Of a DNA stretch of 64,000 bases, positions 16,162 to 24,248 are shown piece after piece. A model generated the notes under the pieces. The model was not told the origin of the DNA, did no database searches, and saw only the letters and a program-made list of their open reading frames with translations. The stretch lies in the NCBI RefSeq assembly GCF_001612845.1, contig NZ_BDBF01000036.1, forward strand, positions 26,346-90,345, in the 5' to 3' direction. The DNA is from Nocardia elegans NBRC 108235 (GTDB taxonomy: Bacteria; Actinomycetota; Actinomycetes; Mycobacteriales; Mycobacteriaceae). The translations under genes and the position numbers were made by a program. How positions within the stretch are numbered: the stretch's first letter is position 1; each line of letters opens with the position of its first letter.

Positions 16162-17445
16162 CTACATCACGGGCAGGGGCGGCGATTTGGGGAAGACGAC
16201 CGGCAATGAGGTCAGGGCCCGGTGGAACGGGCCGGGCCGCCATTCCAGTTGTGCGGCCGGAACGGCCAACTGAATTTCCGGCAGCGCGTCGAAGAGCTGG
16301 TCGATGGCGTTCTGGACCGTCAGGTAGGCCACCGATTTGGCGGGGCAGCTGTGTGGGCCGGTGCTCCAGGCCAGATGCGAACGGTTGCCGATACTGCTCG
16401 AGGCTTCGCCGCGGATCTTCGGATCGTTGTTGCACGCCGCGAGGCTGATCAGGACCGGCTGATCGGCGGGCAGCCACACACCGTCGATCATGATCGGCTG
16501 CCGTGGATAGGTGGTGCAGAAGTTGGCCATCGGCGGGTCGTTGAACAGGATTTCGTCGAGGGCGTCGGTGGTGGACAGGTTGCGGCCGAGGATGTCGCCG
16601 AACCGGAATCGCTCATCGGTGAGGATGAGCATCAGCGCGTTGTTGATGAGATTGCGCTGGGCCTCGAAGCCCGCGCCGTAGAAGGACATCAGCTGGGCGA
16701 ACACCTCGACGTCGTTGAGGCCGTTCGGGTGATGGGCCAGGTGCGAGGTGACGTCGTCGCCCGGCTGCTCGCGCCGGTACGCGATCAGTTCCATCAGCGC
16801 TTCCTTGAGCATGTCCATGCCCTGTTGACCTCTGACGGTGTCGAACCGGGCGGCCATGCCGTTGGCGACGCGGGTCCCGATGTCGGCCGGGCAGCCGACC
16901 ATCCGGTTGAGGACCTCGAGGACCAGCGGGAACGAGTACTGCATGACGAGATCGGCGGATCCCTGCTCACAGAAGGAGTTGACCAGCGGAACGGCAACCC
17001 TTTCCACGATCGCGGGCACGCTGTGGAGGTCGATGTGGTCGATCGCGGCGACCGACGGAGCGCGGTAACGGGCATGCGGCGCACCGGTGTTGTACCGGGC
17101 CGCCGGATACCACTCCATCATCGGGCGCACCGGTGAATCCTGCGGAATGGTTTTCTGCCAGGTGCGCGGATCGGAGGGAAAGTGGTCCGGGTCGTTGAGG
17201 ATGCGAACCGCGACGGCGTAGTCGATGACCAGAGTGGCGGGCACACCGGGGGCGAGCTCGACGGGAACGAGGGAGGGGTACTGCCGTCGCATCTCGCGAT
17301 AGGCGGCATGTGGATCGGCGACGAATTCGGCTGTGTACATCGGGAATCGGTCGTCGTCGGCATCGAAGGGCGAGCCGTGCTGGACGGGACATATTCCGGT
17401 CGCCGTGGTGTAGGGCTCGGGGAGGGGTGAGTGTGGTGTGGTCAA
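16162..17445 (-). CDS. Cytochrome P450, CYP157-like, with altered K-helix motif
   Basis: About 427 residues from a TTG start with GGAG 8 bases upstream; an upstream ATG at 17541 would add an unlikely Arg-rich leader. The heme loop is WSTGPHSCPAK (Cys367), with Pro where most P450s have Gly. The K-helix position reads Glu298-Ile-Leu-Phe301 instead of E-x-x-R, and the I-helix reads AGFEA, without the usual Thr. Together with GNRSHLAW and the C-terminal EWRPGPFHRALTSLPV, this resembles the CYP157 group, which naturally replaces ExxR. Substrate unknown. It is the last gene of the halogenase block, 187 bases after the antiporter, and could couple or oxidise the phenolic product. Confidence 0.82.
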   Translation of the reverse strand: MTTPHSPLPEPYTTATGICPVQHGSPFDADDDRFPMYTAEFVADPHAAYREMRRQYPSLVPVELAPGVPATLVIDYAVAVRILNDPDHFPSDPRTWQKTIPQDSPVRPMMEWYPAARYNTGAPHARYRAPSVAAIDHIDLHSVPAIVERVAVPLVNSFCEQGSADLVMQYSFPLVLEVLNRMVGCPADIGTRVANGMAARFDTVRGQQGMDMLKEALMELIAYRREQPGDDVTSHLAHHPNGLNDVEVFAQLMSFYGAGFEAQRNLINNALMLILTDERFRFGDILGRNLSTTDALDEILFNDPPMANFCTTYPRQPIMIDGVWLPADQPVLISLAACNNDPKIRGEASSSIGNRSHLAWSTGPHSCPAKSVAYLTVQNAIDQLFDALPEIQLAVPAAQLEWRPGPFHRALTSLPVVFPKSPPLPVM

Positions 17446-17632
17446 AGACGGGACTCCAGACGGGTGGAACAGGAATTCGACGAGAGCTCGGCGGGCGCGG
17501 CACGTGTCGCGCTCACGGTGCCTGGCGGTTCGCCCACGCAAGCAACATAGCAGCGACGCGCCGACGGTGTCTGCGAACGTGGGAGTAGGGTGCCGCCACC
17601 CGTATCCGGAGTCGATCGGATGTGCTTGTGGG

Positions 17633-18901
17633 TCAGTGCTTTCCGCTCATATCGGACGCCGTCGCGGCCACGGCGCTCGGGTCCGGATCGCGCTCCGAGT
17701 CCGGTGCGTGTGGCGGACGGGACGGTCGGTCGCCGCGAGATATGCCGAGCAGACGGAGCATCGGCGCCGTCGACGCGGTGGTCACCAGGGCCATTATCAC
17801 CAGCAGTGAATACAACTGGGTGCCGATGAGGCCGGTGGTCAGGCCCACGTTCAGAATCACCAGTTCGGTCAGGCCGCGGGTGTTGAGCAGCGCTGCCACC
17901 GCGGCGGCCGCTCGCGACTGCATCCCGGTCAACCGCCCTGCGAGATAGACACTGCCGACCTTGCTCACCACCGCGACCCCGATGACCGCGATCAGTTCGC
18001 CTATCGATGTCGCGTCGACCGAGCCGAGATCCACGGCCAGCCCGGCGATCACGAAGAAGCCGGGCATCAGCAGGATGCACAGGATCCGCACACCGGCCTC
18101 GACCGTCCGGCGGCGTTCGCGCGGGAAGATGACACCGAAGGCGAAAGCGCCGAAGATCAGGTGCAATCCGATCCATTCGGTGATCGCGGCGAGCCCGAGC
18201 GCCCCACCCACGCCGAGCACGATCATCGTCTGCTGGGTGCCGGATTCCGAGATCCGGGCCAGCAACGGTCGGATGAACCACCACAGCAGACCGACCAGCG
18301 GTAGGAGCAGAACGAGCCGCCACTGGACGCCACCGGGGTGCGCGAGGGCGAGGACGACGGCGAGGACCGACCACGCCACGACGTCGACCAGCGCCGCGCA
18401 GGCCAGGCTGAGCTGTCCGATCTCGGTGCGAACGAGATTGCGGTCGTGCAGGATTCGGGCCAGTACCGGAAAAGCGGTCACCGCCATCGCGCAGCCGACG
18501 AACAGCGCGAAGTGCAACCGATTGCCGGTGGTGTGACGTGCCAGGACGGTGATCGCGACCGCGCTGCCCAGTGCGAAGGGAATCGCATAGGCCGCGGCGG
18601 AAACCGCGGGGATCGAGCGCCGGGCGCCGCGGAATATCTCCCGATCCAGTTCCAGTCCGGCGACGAACATGAACACTGCCACACCGATATTGGCGAGCAG
18701 CGTCAGATACGAGCGTCCGGCTTCGGGAAACAGGGTGGCGGACAGGTGGTGTCCGATGACGGTGGGACCGGCCAGGATCCCGGCGGCGATCTCACCGATG
18801 ACCGGTGGCTGCCCGATCTTTTCGGCCAGCCATCCGAGCAGGTGCGCGGCCGCCATGATGAGAACCAAGTCGAGTAGGACCGTGATGGTGGGAGCAGGCA
18901 C
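17633..18901 (-). CDS. CPA2-family monovalent cation/proton antiporter
   Basis: A 422-residue integral membrane protein with 11-13 hydrophobic segments. It matches the Na+/H+ exchanger (KefB/NhaS-like) domain: LGWLAEKIGQPPVIGEIAAGILAGPT at the N-terminus, FMFVAGLELD near residue 90, and RGLTELVILNVGL near 340. No C-terminal nucleotide-binding (TrkA-N) domain is present; the tail is short and Pro/Ser-rich. The GTG start directly abuts the stop of the upstream chorismate-lyase-like gene, so they are co-translated. In this operon it may serve pH homeostasis or resistance, which is inference. Confidence 0.88.
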   Translation of the reverse strand: MPAPTITVLLDLVLIMAAAHLLGWLAEKIGQPPVIGEIAAGILAGPTVIGHHLSATLFPEAGRSYLTLLANIGVAVFMFVAGLELDREIFRGARRSIPAVSAAAYAIPFALGSAVAITVLARHTTGNRLHFALFVGCAMAVTAFPVLARILHDRNLVRTEIGQLSLACAALVDVVAWSVLAVVLALAHPGGVQWRLVLLLPLVGLLWWFIRPLLARISESGTQQTMIVLGVGGALGLAAITEWIGLHLIFGAFAFGVIFPRERRRTVEAGVRILCILLMPGFFVIAGLAVDLGSVDATSIGELIAVIGVAVVSKVGSVYLAGRLTGMQSRAAAAVAALLNTRGLTELVILNVGLTTGLIGTQLYSLLVIMALVTTASTAPMLRLLGISRGDRPSRPPHAPDSERDPDPSAVAATASDMSGKH

Positions 18902-19591
18902 TCAGTTCTCCTCGAAAACATCATCCGGCAGAGCCGGTTCCGGCAGCGGACCCATCGTGTGTGCGGGCGGGACGACCGCGGGATGGAAGACTTCGCGGAT
19001 ATAGCACACGGGGCGGCGGCCGAGCGTCATGATGTACGCCCTGGACGCACTGGGCCGGCCGTCCGGCCACCGTCTGATGCCCGCCCAGAGCAGGCGGCGG
19101 TGCTGGGGCAGTCCGCGGGTGAGCAAGCCGTGGCCGATCGGCATCCGGACATCGTCGATGCCGCTGGCGGCCGCCGATTGTGGCACGGCCACTACGTAAT
19201 TGAGCGAGACGGTCGCCAGAGCGGGGGTGACCAGACGGGAGCGCCGGACCAGCGCGCCGTCGGCATCCTGCAGCCGGAGTTCGTCGACGATGAATGTGGG
19301 CAGTGTTCGGGGCGGAACCTGCTGCTGGCGCAGGACGTGCACGCTCAACGTCGTCTCGAGGATGTGTTCGAGCGCCGTGGTCGTGAAGCCGGTGCCCGAC
19401 AGCAGAGTTCGGGTCGTGGGGTGGTGGAATCGCTCGATCTGCGTGGCCGGGTTCATCCGGGGGCCCGGCCCGCTGGGCGTGGGTTCGCTCAGCGGGCCGG
19501 GGGCGGATCCTGTGACGGTCACTGTCGACTCCACGTCTCGGTTCGCACCGGGAGTCCTGGTGACGTCACCGCTAGAGAGCGGCGCCGGCAC
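18902..19591 (-). CDS. Chorismate pyruvate-lyase superfamily protein (UbiC/DUF98-like)
   Basis: Probably cleaves chorismate to a hydroxybenzoate and pyruvate. After a Pro/Ser-rich N-terminus the domain (about residues 50-215) matches the UbiC fold: a substrate-Arg strand VRRSRLVTP, the middle PIGHGLLTRG, and the C-terminal SRAYIMTLGRRPVCYIREVF with the HPA turn that corresponds to the LFxLDGKPLLVxEVFLP end of UbiC and carries the catalytic Glu. The annotated GTG overlaps the halogenase by 20 bases; a GTG at 19522 with GGAG upstream or ATG 19456 are alternatives. Pairing with a halogenase and P450 suggests supply of 4-hydroxybenzoate (or 3-hydroxybenzoate) for halogenation. Confidence 0.68.
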   Translation of the reverse strand: MPAPLSSGDVTRTPGANRDVESTVTVTGSAPGPLSEPTPSGPGPRMNPATQIERFHHPTTRTLLSGTGFTTTALEHILETTLSVHVLRQQQVPPRTLPTFIVDELRLQDADGALVRRSRLVTPALATVSLNYVVAVPQSAAASGIDDVRMPIGHGLLTRGLPQHRRLLWAGIRRWPDGRPSASRAYIMTLGRRPVCYIREVFHPAVVPPAHTMGPLPEPALPDDVFEEN

Positions 19592-21068
19592 CCTTGCGGG
19601 GCGGTTGGACCGGGAGAGTCATGGCCTCGCGCTCGGCGTCGGAGCGCGGGCGGGTGGTCAGGCCGAACACCGGTTCCGTGGTGATGCGAATCTCGCCCAT
19701 CGTGGTGTCGGACAGCGGATCGCGCCAGTGGTCCCAGACCGGCGACATATCCAGGCCGCCCATGTACTTGATGTTGACCCCGTCGGTCTCCGGGGCGGTG
19801 TGCAGGCGCTCCGCCTCGGCGACGATGACCTCGGTGCCGGTGCGGTCCTGGTCGCCCGTGGTCTCGCCGACGTCGGTCAGGCCGGCCATGATCCGGGTGA
19901 ACGACTGCTCGGGCGAATCGCCGTCGTGGACGTCGGTGAGCTTGTGCGCGTGCGCGAAGTATTCCTCGGAGCCGATGTAGTGCTCGTACATCCGTGAGAC
20001 CAGCGAGAGGAACCGGGTGTAGCCGCGGCGGTAGGTGTACTCGTAGTACGCCAGCGCATCGGTTTCGGACATCTCACCGCGCAGTGTGGTCGCGATCGCC
20101 GCCGCGGACACGAGCCCGGAATAGGTCGCCAGGTGAACTCCGGTGGACAGCAACGGATCCAGGAAGCACGCCGCGTCGCCGACGAGGACGTAGCCGGGGC
20201 CGCAGAACCGGTCGGCGACGTAGGAGTAGTCCTGTTCGGCCCGCACGTCGGCGATCTGCTCGGCGCCCTCGAGCATCTCGCACATCGGCTTGCTCTCCCG
20301 GATGGTCTCCAGGTAGTACGACTGGCGCGAATCGTGGGCGCGCAGCTTTTCCGCGGCCAGCCGCGCCGAGACCACATAGCCGACGCTGGTACGGCCGTCG
20401 GCGAGCGGAATGTTCCAGAACCAGCCGCCCTCCTGGGTCGACACCACGTTGATCGCGCCCTCCGGGCTGTCCGGGTGCAGGTGTGCGCCCTTCCAGTAGG
20501 ACCAGATCGCCACGTTGCGGAAGGCGGGATGTTGGCGACGCATGCCGAAGTGCTTGGCCAGCAACCCGTCCCGTCCGGTGGCGTCGACGAGGAAATCGAA
20601 CTCGGCGGTGTGGACGGTGTCGTCTCCGGCCTTGACCCACTCCGCCGCGGTCGGACGCTCACCGTCGAACAGGATGTTCTTGACGGTCGCCTGTTCGATG
20701 ACCTCCGCGCCCTGGTCGGCGGCGTTGCGCAGCAGGAGGTCGTCGAAGGTGGCCCGGTCGACCTGCCAGGACCATGCCTCGGCATCGACGAGCTTGGACC
20801 AGTCCAGCAGCCAGGTGTCGTTCTGCCATTGGAAGTAGCCGCCGCGTTTGATCTGGAAGCCATGCGCGGCGACCCTGTCGTAGGCGCCGGAAACCCGCAG
20901 CGTGGACAGGCACGAGGCCAGCAGTGATTCTCCGATGTGGTAGCGCGGGAACGTATCCCGCTCCAGGAGGGTCACCCGCACTCCGGACCGTGCGAGCAGT
21001 GCGGCTGCGGTCGACCCCGCTGGGCCGCCGCCTACCACCAGAACGCGCGGAATTTCGTTGTTCCCCAT
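19572..21068 (-). CDS. Flavin-dependent halogenase
   Basis: FADH2-dependent enzyme that makes HOCl/HOBr and halogenates an aromatic ring. The 498 residues show GGGPAGS for FAD binding (13-19), GES at 46-48, Lys74 in GFQIKRGGYF (the catalytic lysine position), the halogenase signature Trp216-x-Trp218-x-Ile-Pro221 and the flavin GD motif VLVGDAACFLDPLLSTGVH near 300. It most resembles halogenases acting on phenols or carrier-bound acyl groups (CndH/CmlS class) rather than tryptophan. No flavin reductase is encoded nearby. ATG has GGGAG upstream. It heads the operon with the chorismate-lyase-like gene and antiporter. Confidence 0.9.
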   Translation of the reverse strand: MGNNEIPRVLVVGGGPAGSTAAALLARSGVRVTLLERDTFPRYHIGESLLASCLSTLRVSGAYDRVAAHGFQIKRGGYFQWQNDTWLLDWSKLVDAEAWSWQVDRATFDDLLLRNAADQGAEVIEQATVKNILFDGERPTAAEWVKAGDDTVHTAEFDFLVDATGRDGLLAKHFGMRRQHPAFRNVAIWSYWKGAHLHPDSPEGAINVVSTQEGGWFWNIPLADGRTSVGYVVSARLAAEKLRAHDSRQSYYLETIRESKPMCEMLEGAEQIADVRAEQDYSYVADRFCGPGYVLVGDAACFLDPLLSTGVHLATYSGLVSAAAIATTLRGEMSETDALAYYEYTYRRGYTRFLSLVSRMYEHYIGSEEYFAHAHKLTDVHDGDSPEQSFTRIMAGLTDVGETTGDQDRTGTEVIVAEAERLHTAPETDGVNIKYMGGLDMSPVWDHWRDPLSDTTMGEIRITTEPVFGLTTRPRSDAEREAMTLPVQPPRKGAGAAL

Positions 21069-21204
21069 AGCAACTCCCTGGAACTGCGTACGAACGGACG
21101 GTGCGCCTGATCGGCTGCCGGACCGAGTCCGGATGGCATGCCCTACGACAAACTCCGAAACCTCCGTAGCCGCTTGTTAACTCCAACTCGGCGCACGGGG
21201 AATC

Positions 21205-21233
21205 AGTTTATCAGTAGTACTTGAATCATCAAG
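21205..21233 (-). promoter_or_regulatory. Promoter and overlapping palindrome for the halogenase operon
   Basis: On the minus strand, TTGATG and TAAACT are spaced by 16 bases (4/6 and 4/6 matches to sigma-70-type boxes). An inverted repeat CTTGA-ATCA-TCAAG (21220-21233) covers the -35 box. The start codon lies about 137 bases downstream, leaving a long leader. This is a plausible repressor-controlled promoter. Confidence 0.45.
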
Positions 21234-21638
21234 GGAAACAGTAAGTTTCGATGCAATTTCATACATATAGTGCGTAGCTAGAAGATAGCTGATATAGGCA
21301 CGAAAATGCCGCTGTCTGTGATGCGCGGCTAGGGTCACGACAGGGGACGCGACGTTGCGTTACGTGAGTGCCGTTTTCGGCGAGCAAAGCGGTAGAGACG
21401 GTGACGACGGACCGATGCGGGTTTGCAGTCCCGGTTGGTCACGTCCGGCATCACCCCACTTCCACCGACTCAATCAGAGTAAGGCCTTTGTCCGGTTCGC
21501 GCGTGGCATCCGCCGGATTCCGGCGGTTCCTTCGGGGTATGCCCTGGTCGCCGGGCATGTGCGGGAGAATCCTTGGGGCCGAACGATATTGCGGTATGCC
21601 GGCGAGGCGACGGGCGTCCACGCGAGGCCGCGGTACCC

Positions 21639-21656
21639 GCGTCAGGGCGCTGACGC
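21639..21656 (-). terminator. Hairpin after the MetE-like gene
   Basis: A perfect 7-bp stem, GCGTCAG with CTGACGC, and a GGCG loop, 27-44 bases beyond the stop of the MetE-like gene on the minus strand. Confidence 0.55.
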
Positions 21657-21682
21657 AGGCACCGCGACTCGTGCCGTGGGCG

Positions 21683-22792
21683 CTATCCGGTGGTCGTCTC
21701 CGCGGTCAGTGCCGCGGTCGTCTCGGCAGCCCGCTGGGCGTCCGCGACACTGCAGCGGCCGAGACCGCACGCGGTCGCGACGCCGAACGCGGTACGACCG
21801 GCCGCCTGCTCGAACAGTCGCAGGGCGTGTGCGCTGTCGTCGGCGGAATCCGGTGACACCACCCCCGCGATGACGTTCCAGTCCGGGTCCAGCCGGCGCA
21901 GGGGTGCGTAGAACGCGGCGTCCTGGGGTGCGGGTTCGGCACCGAACGCACACGGAATATGCACTGCCGGAAGGGGAGTGCCGTCTGCGCGCAGCCGGCG
22001 TGCGGTGTGCTTCAGCAGGGTGACCGCGGGCGCCAGCGAACGCGGGCTGAGCAGCGCCTTGTGCTGGTAATCGCCGTAGCACAGGTGGACCACGGCCTGC
22101 GCCCCGATCTCGTGTATGCCGGTGAGTACCCCGGCCAGCTGGCGGGCCAGCAGCGGCGCCGCCGCCCATTTCGCGCCCAGCTGGTCGGCCTTGACCATGC
22201 CCAGCAGCGCGAAGGGTGATTCGACCTGCCAGACCACGCGATCGCCGTAGCGCGCGTTCACCTCCGCGATCTCTTGCAGTGCGGCCTCGGTGAAGACCGG
22301 CAGATGCCGCAGCGCGGCCACGATGAGATCGGAGCGGCGCAGTGCCGGGCCGAGCGGGAAGCCGTTCGACACCGCCGCACCGGCGAAGACGAACATCGCC
22401 AGATCCAGCGGATTGGGTTGGCTCAGTTGCAATCTCGTCCCGTCCAGTTCGGGCCGCCCGGCACGCACCTCGTCGAAGGCGGCTACCACGGCGCCGATGC
22501 GGTCGAGCCGGTCCATCGCCACGTGCCGCGGTTCCAGCTTCGCCCCTGGTCGAAGGCCGTAGCTCGGGAAATCGCTGTAGTCGGAGTAATCGCCGGTGCG
22601 GACGACATCGAAGACGTCCTCGTGCTCTCTGCGCCGGCGGAGGTAGTCGAGGATCCAGTCCGGATCCAGGTCACAGGGCAGTCCGGTCACGGGATGGCCC
22701 GCACTGCGGTCGGCGAACCACTGCAGCACCGCAGCATCCCCGGTCATCAACTCGGCTGGAACACTTCCGACATAATGCGCACACCTGGTCAT
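21683..22792 (-). CDS. MetE-like zinc-dependent methyltransferase domain protein
   Basis: The 369 residues resemble the C-terminal TIM-barrel of cobalamin-independent methionine synthase. It has the zinc-ligand pair His236-x-Cys238 in VVHLCYGD and the third ligand Cys342 in ATACGLGRCSVADAQRA, equivalent to H641/C643/C726 of E. coli MetE. The N-terminal MetE barrel is absent, so folate-dependent methionine synthesis is not expected; stand-alone C-terminal homologues transfer alkyl groups to a thiol. The acceptor is unknown. ATG has GAGGAG upstream. It precedes the halogenase operon on the same strand and follows a sulfur-metabolism pair. Confidence 0.72.
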   Translation of the reverse strand: MTRCAHYVGSVPAELMTGDAAVLQWFADRSAGHPVTGLPCDLDPDWILDYLRRRREHEDVFDVVRTGDYSDYSDFPSYGLRPGAKLEPRHVAMDRLDRIGAVVAAFDEVRAGRPELDGTRLQLSQPNPLDLAMFVFAGAAVSNGFPLGPALRRSDLIVAALRHLPVFTEAALQEIAEVNARYGDRVVWQVESPFALLGMVKADQLGAKWAAAPLLARQLAGVLTGIHEIGAQAVVHLCYGDYQHKALLSPRSLAPAVTLLKHTARRLRADGTPLPAVHIPCAFGAEPAPQDAAFYAPLRRLDPDWNVIAGVVSPDSADDSAHALRLFEQAAGRTAFGVATACGLGRCSVADAQRAAETTAALTAETTTG

Positions 22793-22942
22793 CGCACTCC
22801 TCGTAATTCCGTTTGCCCCTCTACATTCTCAGCCAGATCGTTTGCAGGTGAAAGAATTCCGGGAACCGGGAGGTAGACGCGGCGCTGCGGACGTGTGGCT
22901 GTCGTGGCAACCGTGCGGGGAGGCGGGTGGCGGTCGGTGGTG

Positions 22943-23335
22943 CTACGGAACGGCGGGGGTGCCGCCGGGAGCCACGGGCAGGCCGGCCGCCTTCCACGCC
23001 CGGAACCCGCCGACCAGATCGGTGGCGCGAGCCAGTCCGAGACGCTGTGCGTCGGCGGCGGCCAGGCTGGAGGCGTAGCCCTCGTTGCAGACGATGATCA
23101 CCTCGGTGTCGGGCGTCAGATCCGGGAGCCGATGCGAACCGCCGGGGTCGAGCCGCCATTCCAGCACGATCCGTTCGACGACCACCGCGCCGGGGATCTC
23201 ACCCTCGGCGAGGCGGTCGGCGTGCGGGCGGATATCGACCACGAGCGCGCCCTCGGCCAACCGGTGCGCGGCGGTGACGGGCTCGACGCGGTTCAATCCG
23301 GCGCGTGCCTGTGCGAGCAGATCCTCGGCGCTCAT
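22943..23335 (-). CDS. Rhodanese-like sulfurtransferase
   Basis: A single-domain rhodanese of about 130 residues. The active-site loop is CNEGYASS (catalytic Cys near residue 85 of this start), followed by the characteristic VGGFRAWKAAGLPVAPG end, and DIRPHADR gives the N-terminal domain signature. I use ATG 23335, which has GAGGAG upstream; a GTG at 23383 overlapping the cysteine dioxygenase stop is the alternative and would indicate translational coupling. It probably acts with the upstream cysteine dioxygenase in sulfur handling. Confidence 0.87.
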   Translation of the reverse strand: MSAEDLLAQARAGLNRVEPVTAAHRLAEGALVVDIRPHADRLAEGEIPGAVVVERIVLEWRLDPGGSHRLPDLTPDTEVIIVCNEGYASSLAAADAQRLGLARATDLVGGFRAWKAAGLPVAPGGTPAVP

Positions 23336-23379
23336 ACCGTCACTCCTCGGCGATCGGGCGATGGGGGCTACCGGCATGG

Positions 23380-23904
23380 TCACACACCGGTGAAATCCCG
23401 CAGCGACCGGTATTCGCGGACCGGTCGCAGCGGTGGCGAGTAGGCGTGCACCGTGGTGGCCGGCCGGGCGCTGCGGTTGTGCAGCTGGTGGGCGCGTTCG
23501 GGCCCGAACGCGATCGTGTCGCCGGCCCGGCGGCCGGCCGAGCGTATCGGGCCGGTGGGGTAGCGGTAGTCCTCGTCCAGTTCACCGATCGAGACGGTGA
23601 ACGACCCCGACGCGCCCCCGTGGTCGTGCGGTTCGGTGCCCTGTCCGGGCGCCCACGACAGCAGCCACAGTTCCACACCCATGGTCAGCGCGAGCCGGGT
23701 CCACCAGCGCCGCGAGGTGTCGAACCGCACGATATCCAGCAGCGGTGTCGCCAGTTCGCTCGCCACCACCGCGGTGAGCTCGTGTAGTTCGGCCGGTGTC
23801 CACAGCGTGCGCTCGGCCACCACGGCGTCGCGGAGGAGCGGCACGTCGACGCCCGGATGAATGTCTTTGGCGTGCTCGAGTCGCACAGGCACGGACGTCG
23901 TCAC
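23380..23904 (-). CDS. Cysteine dioxygenase
   Basis: Non-heme iron enzyme that oxidises cysteine to cysteine sulfinate. A cupin of about 174 residues with the metal-binding pair PHDHGGASGSF (His-x-His) and third His in GPERAHQLHN near residue 135. Bacterial type I CDOs use the same three-His centre; the Tyr of the Cys-Tyr crosslink is not evident. I choose GTG 23904, which follows GGAAGGGG, over an upstream start at 23976. The rhodanese follows immediately, so both probably serve sulfur-amino-acid breakdown. Confidence 0.85.
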   Translation of the reverse strand: MTTSVPVRLEHAKDIHPGVDVPLLRDAVVAERTLWTPAELHELTAVVASELATPLLDIVRFDTSRRWWTRLALTMGVELWLLSWAPGQGTEPHDHGGASGSFTVSIGELDEDYRYPTGPIRSAGRRAGDTIAFGPERAHQLHNRSARPATTVHAYSPPLRPVREYRSLRDFTGV

Positions 23905-24248
23905 CACTACCCCTTCCACACCGCGGTCACGCGAATTCTTCGCCGCCACACGCGGTTTGCCACCATCCAGACTCACCGTGAGCGAAATTCCGTGGTGTCG
24001 CCGAGCCGGGTGAACGGGCGGCGTCCGCCCGGCGGATTCACCGGCCGGACTTGCGATTCGGGACGCGTATGAGACACCGTGTCCGACCGGCTTGCGTGCC
24101 GGAATAGATTCCGGTTTATCCGCGAGCGGCCCGGCTTCGAATCATTAGGTGTCACGCCGGTGGCCGATATGCTCGTCGTTTACCGCGTGGCGTCAGCTGC
24201 TGTCTCGCCGAATCACGCCGGTGATCCGGCCAGGGATGAGGTGCTCGG
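23905..24248. other. 344-base divergent gap between cysteine dioxygenase and DUF6325-like gene
   Basis: Contains no gene-like frame. The visible structure is the hairpin at 24009-24042 (listed separately). Promoters for both flanking genes must lie here, but none is clear enough to place. Confidence 0.5.
24009..24042. other. Compound inverted repeat in the CDO leader region
   Basis: GGTGAA and TTCACC form outer arms around a perfect inner stem CGGGCGG-CGT-CCGCCCG; the right side has a 5-base bulge. It lies about 105 bases upstream of the cysteine dioxygenase start. It could act as an operator or, if transcribed, as an attenuating leader hairpin. Confidence 0.4.

Larger units (their letters stand above)
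21069..21682. other. 614-base gap with AT-rich promoter region
   Basis: No coding frame is convincing on either strand. About 21190-21310 is much more AT-rich than the surroundings and holds short repeats (TAGCTA twice, ATACATATAG) and a promoter-like element; 21400-21680 is ordinary GC-rich sequence ending in the hairpin at 21639-21656. The AT-rich part could also be an H-NS/Lsr2-bound region typical of acquired secondary-metabolite loci. Confidence 0.6.

Noticed and set aside
21368..21856. Small plus-strand frame in the halogenase gap
   Set aside because: Its codon pattern is not typical of coding sequence, it overlaps the 3' end of the MetE-like gene and it has no domain or ribosome-binding site.
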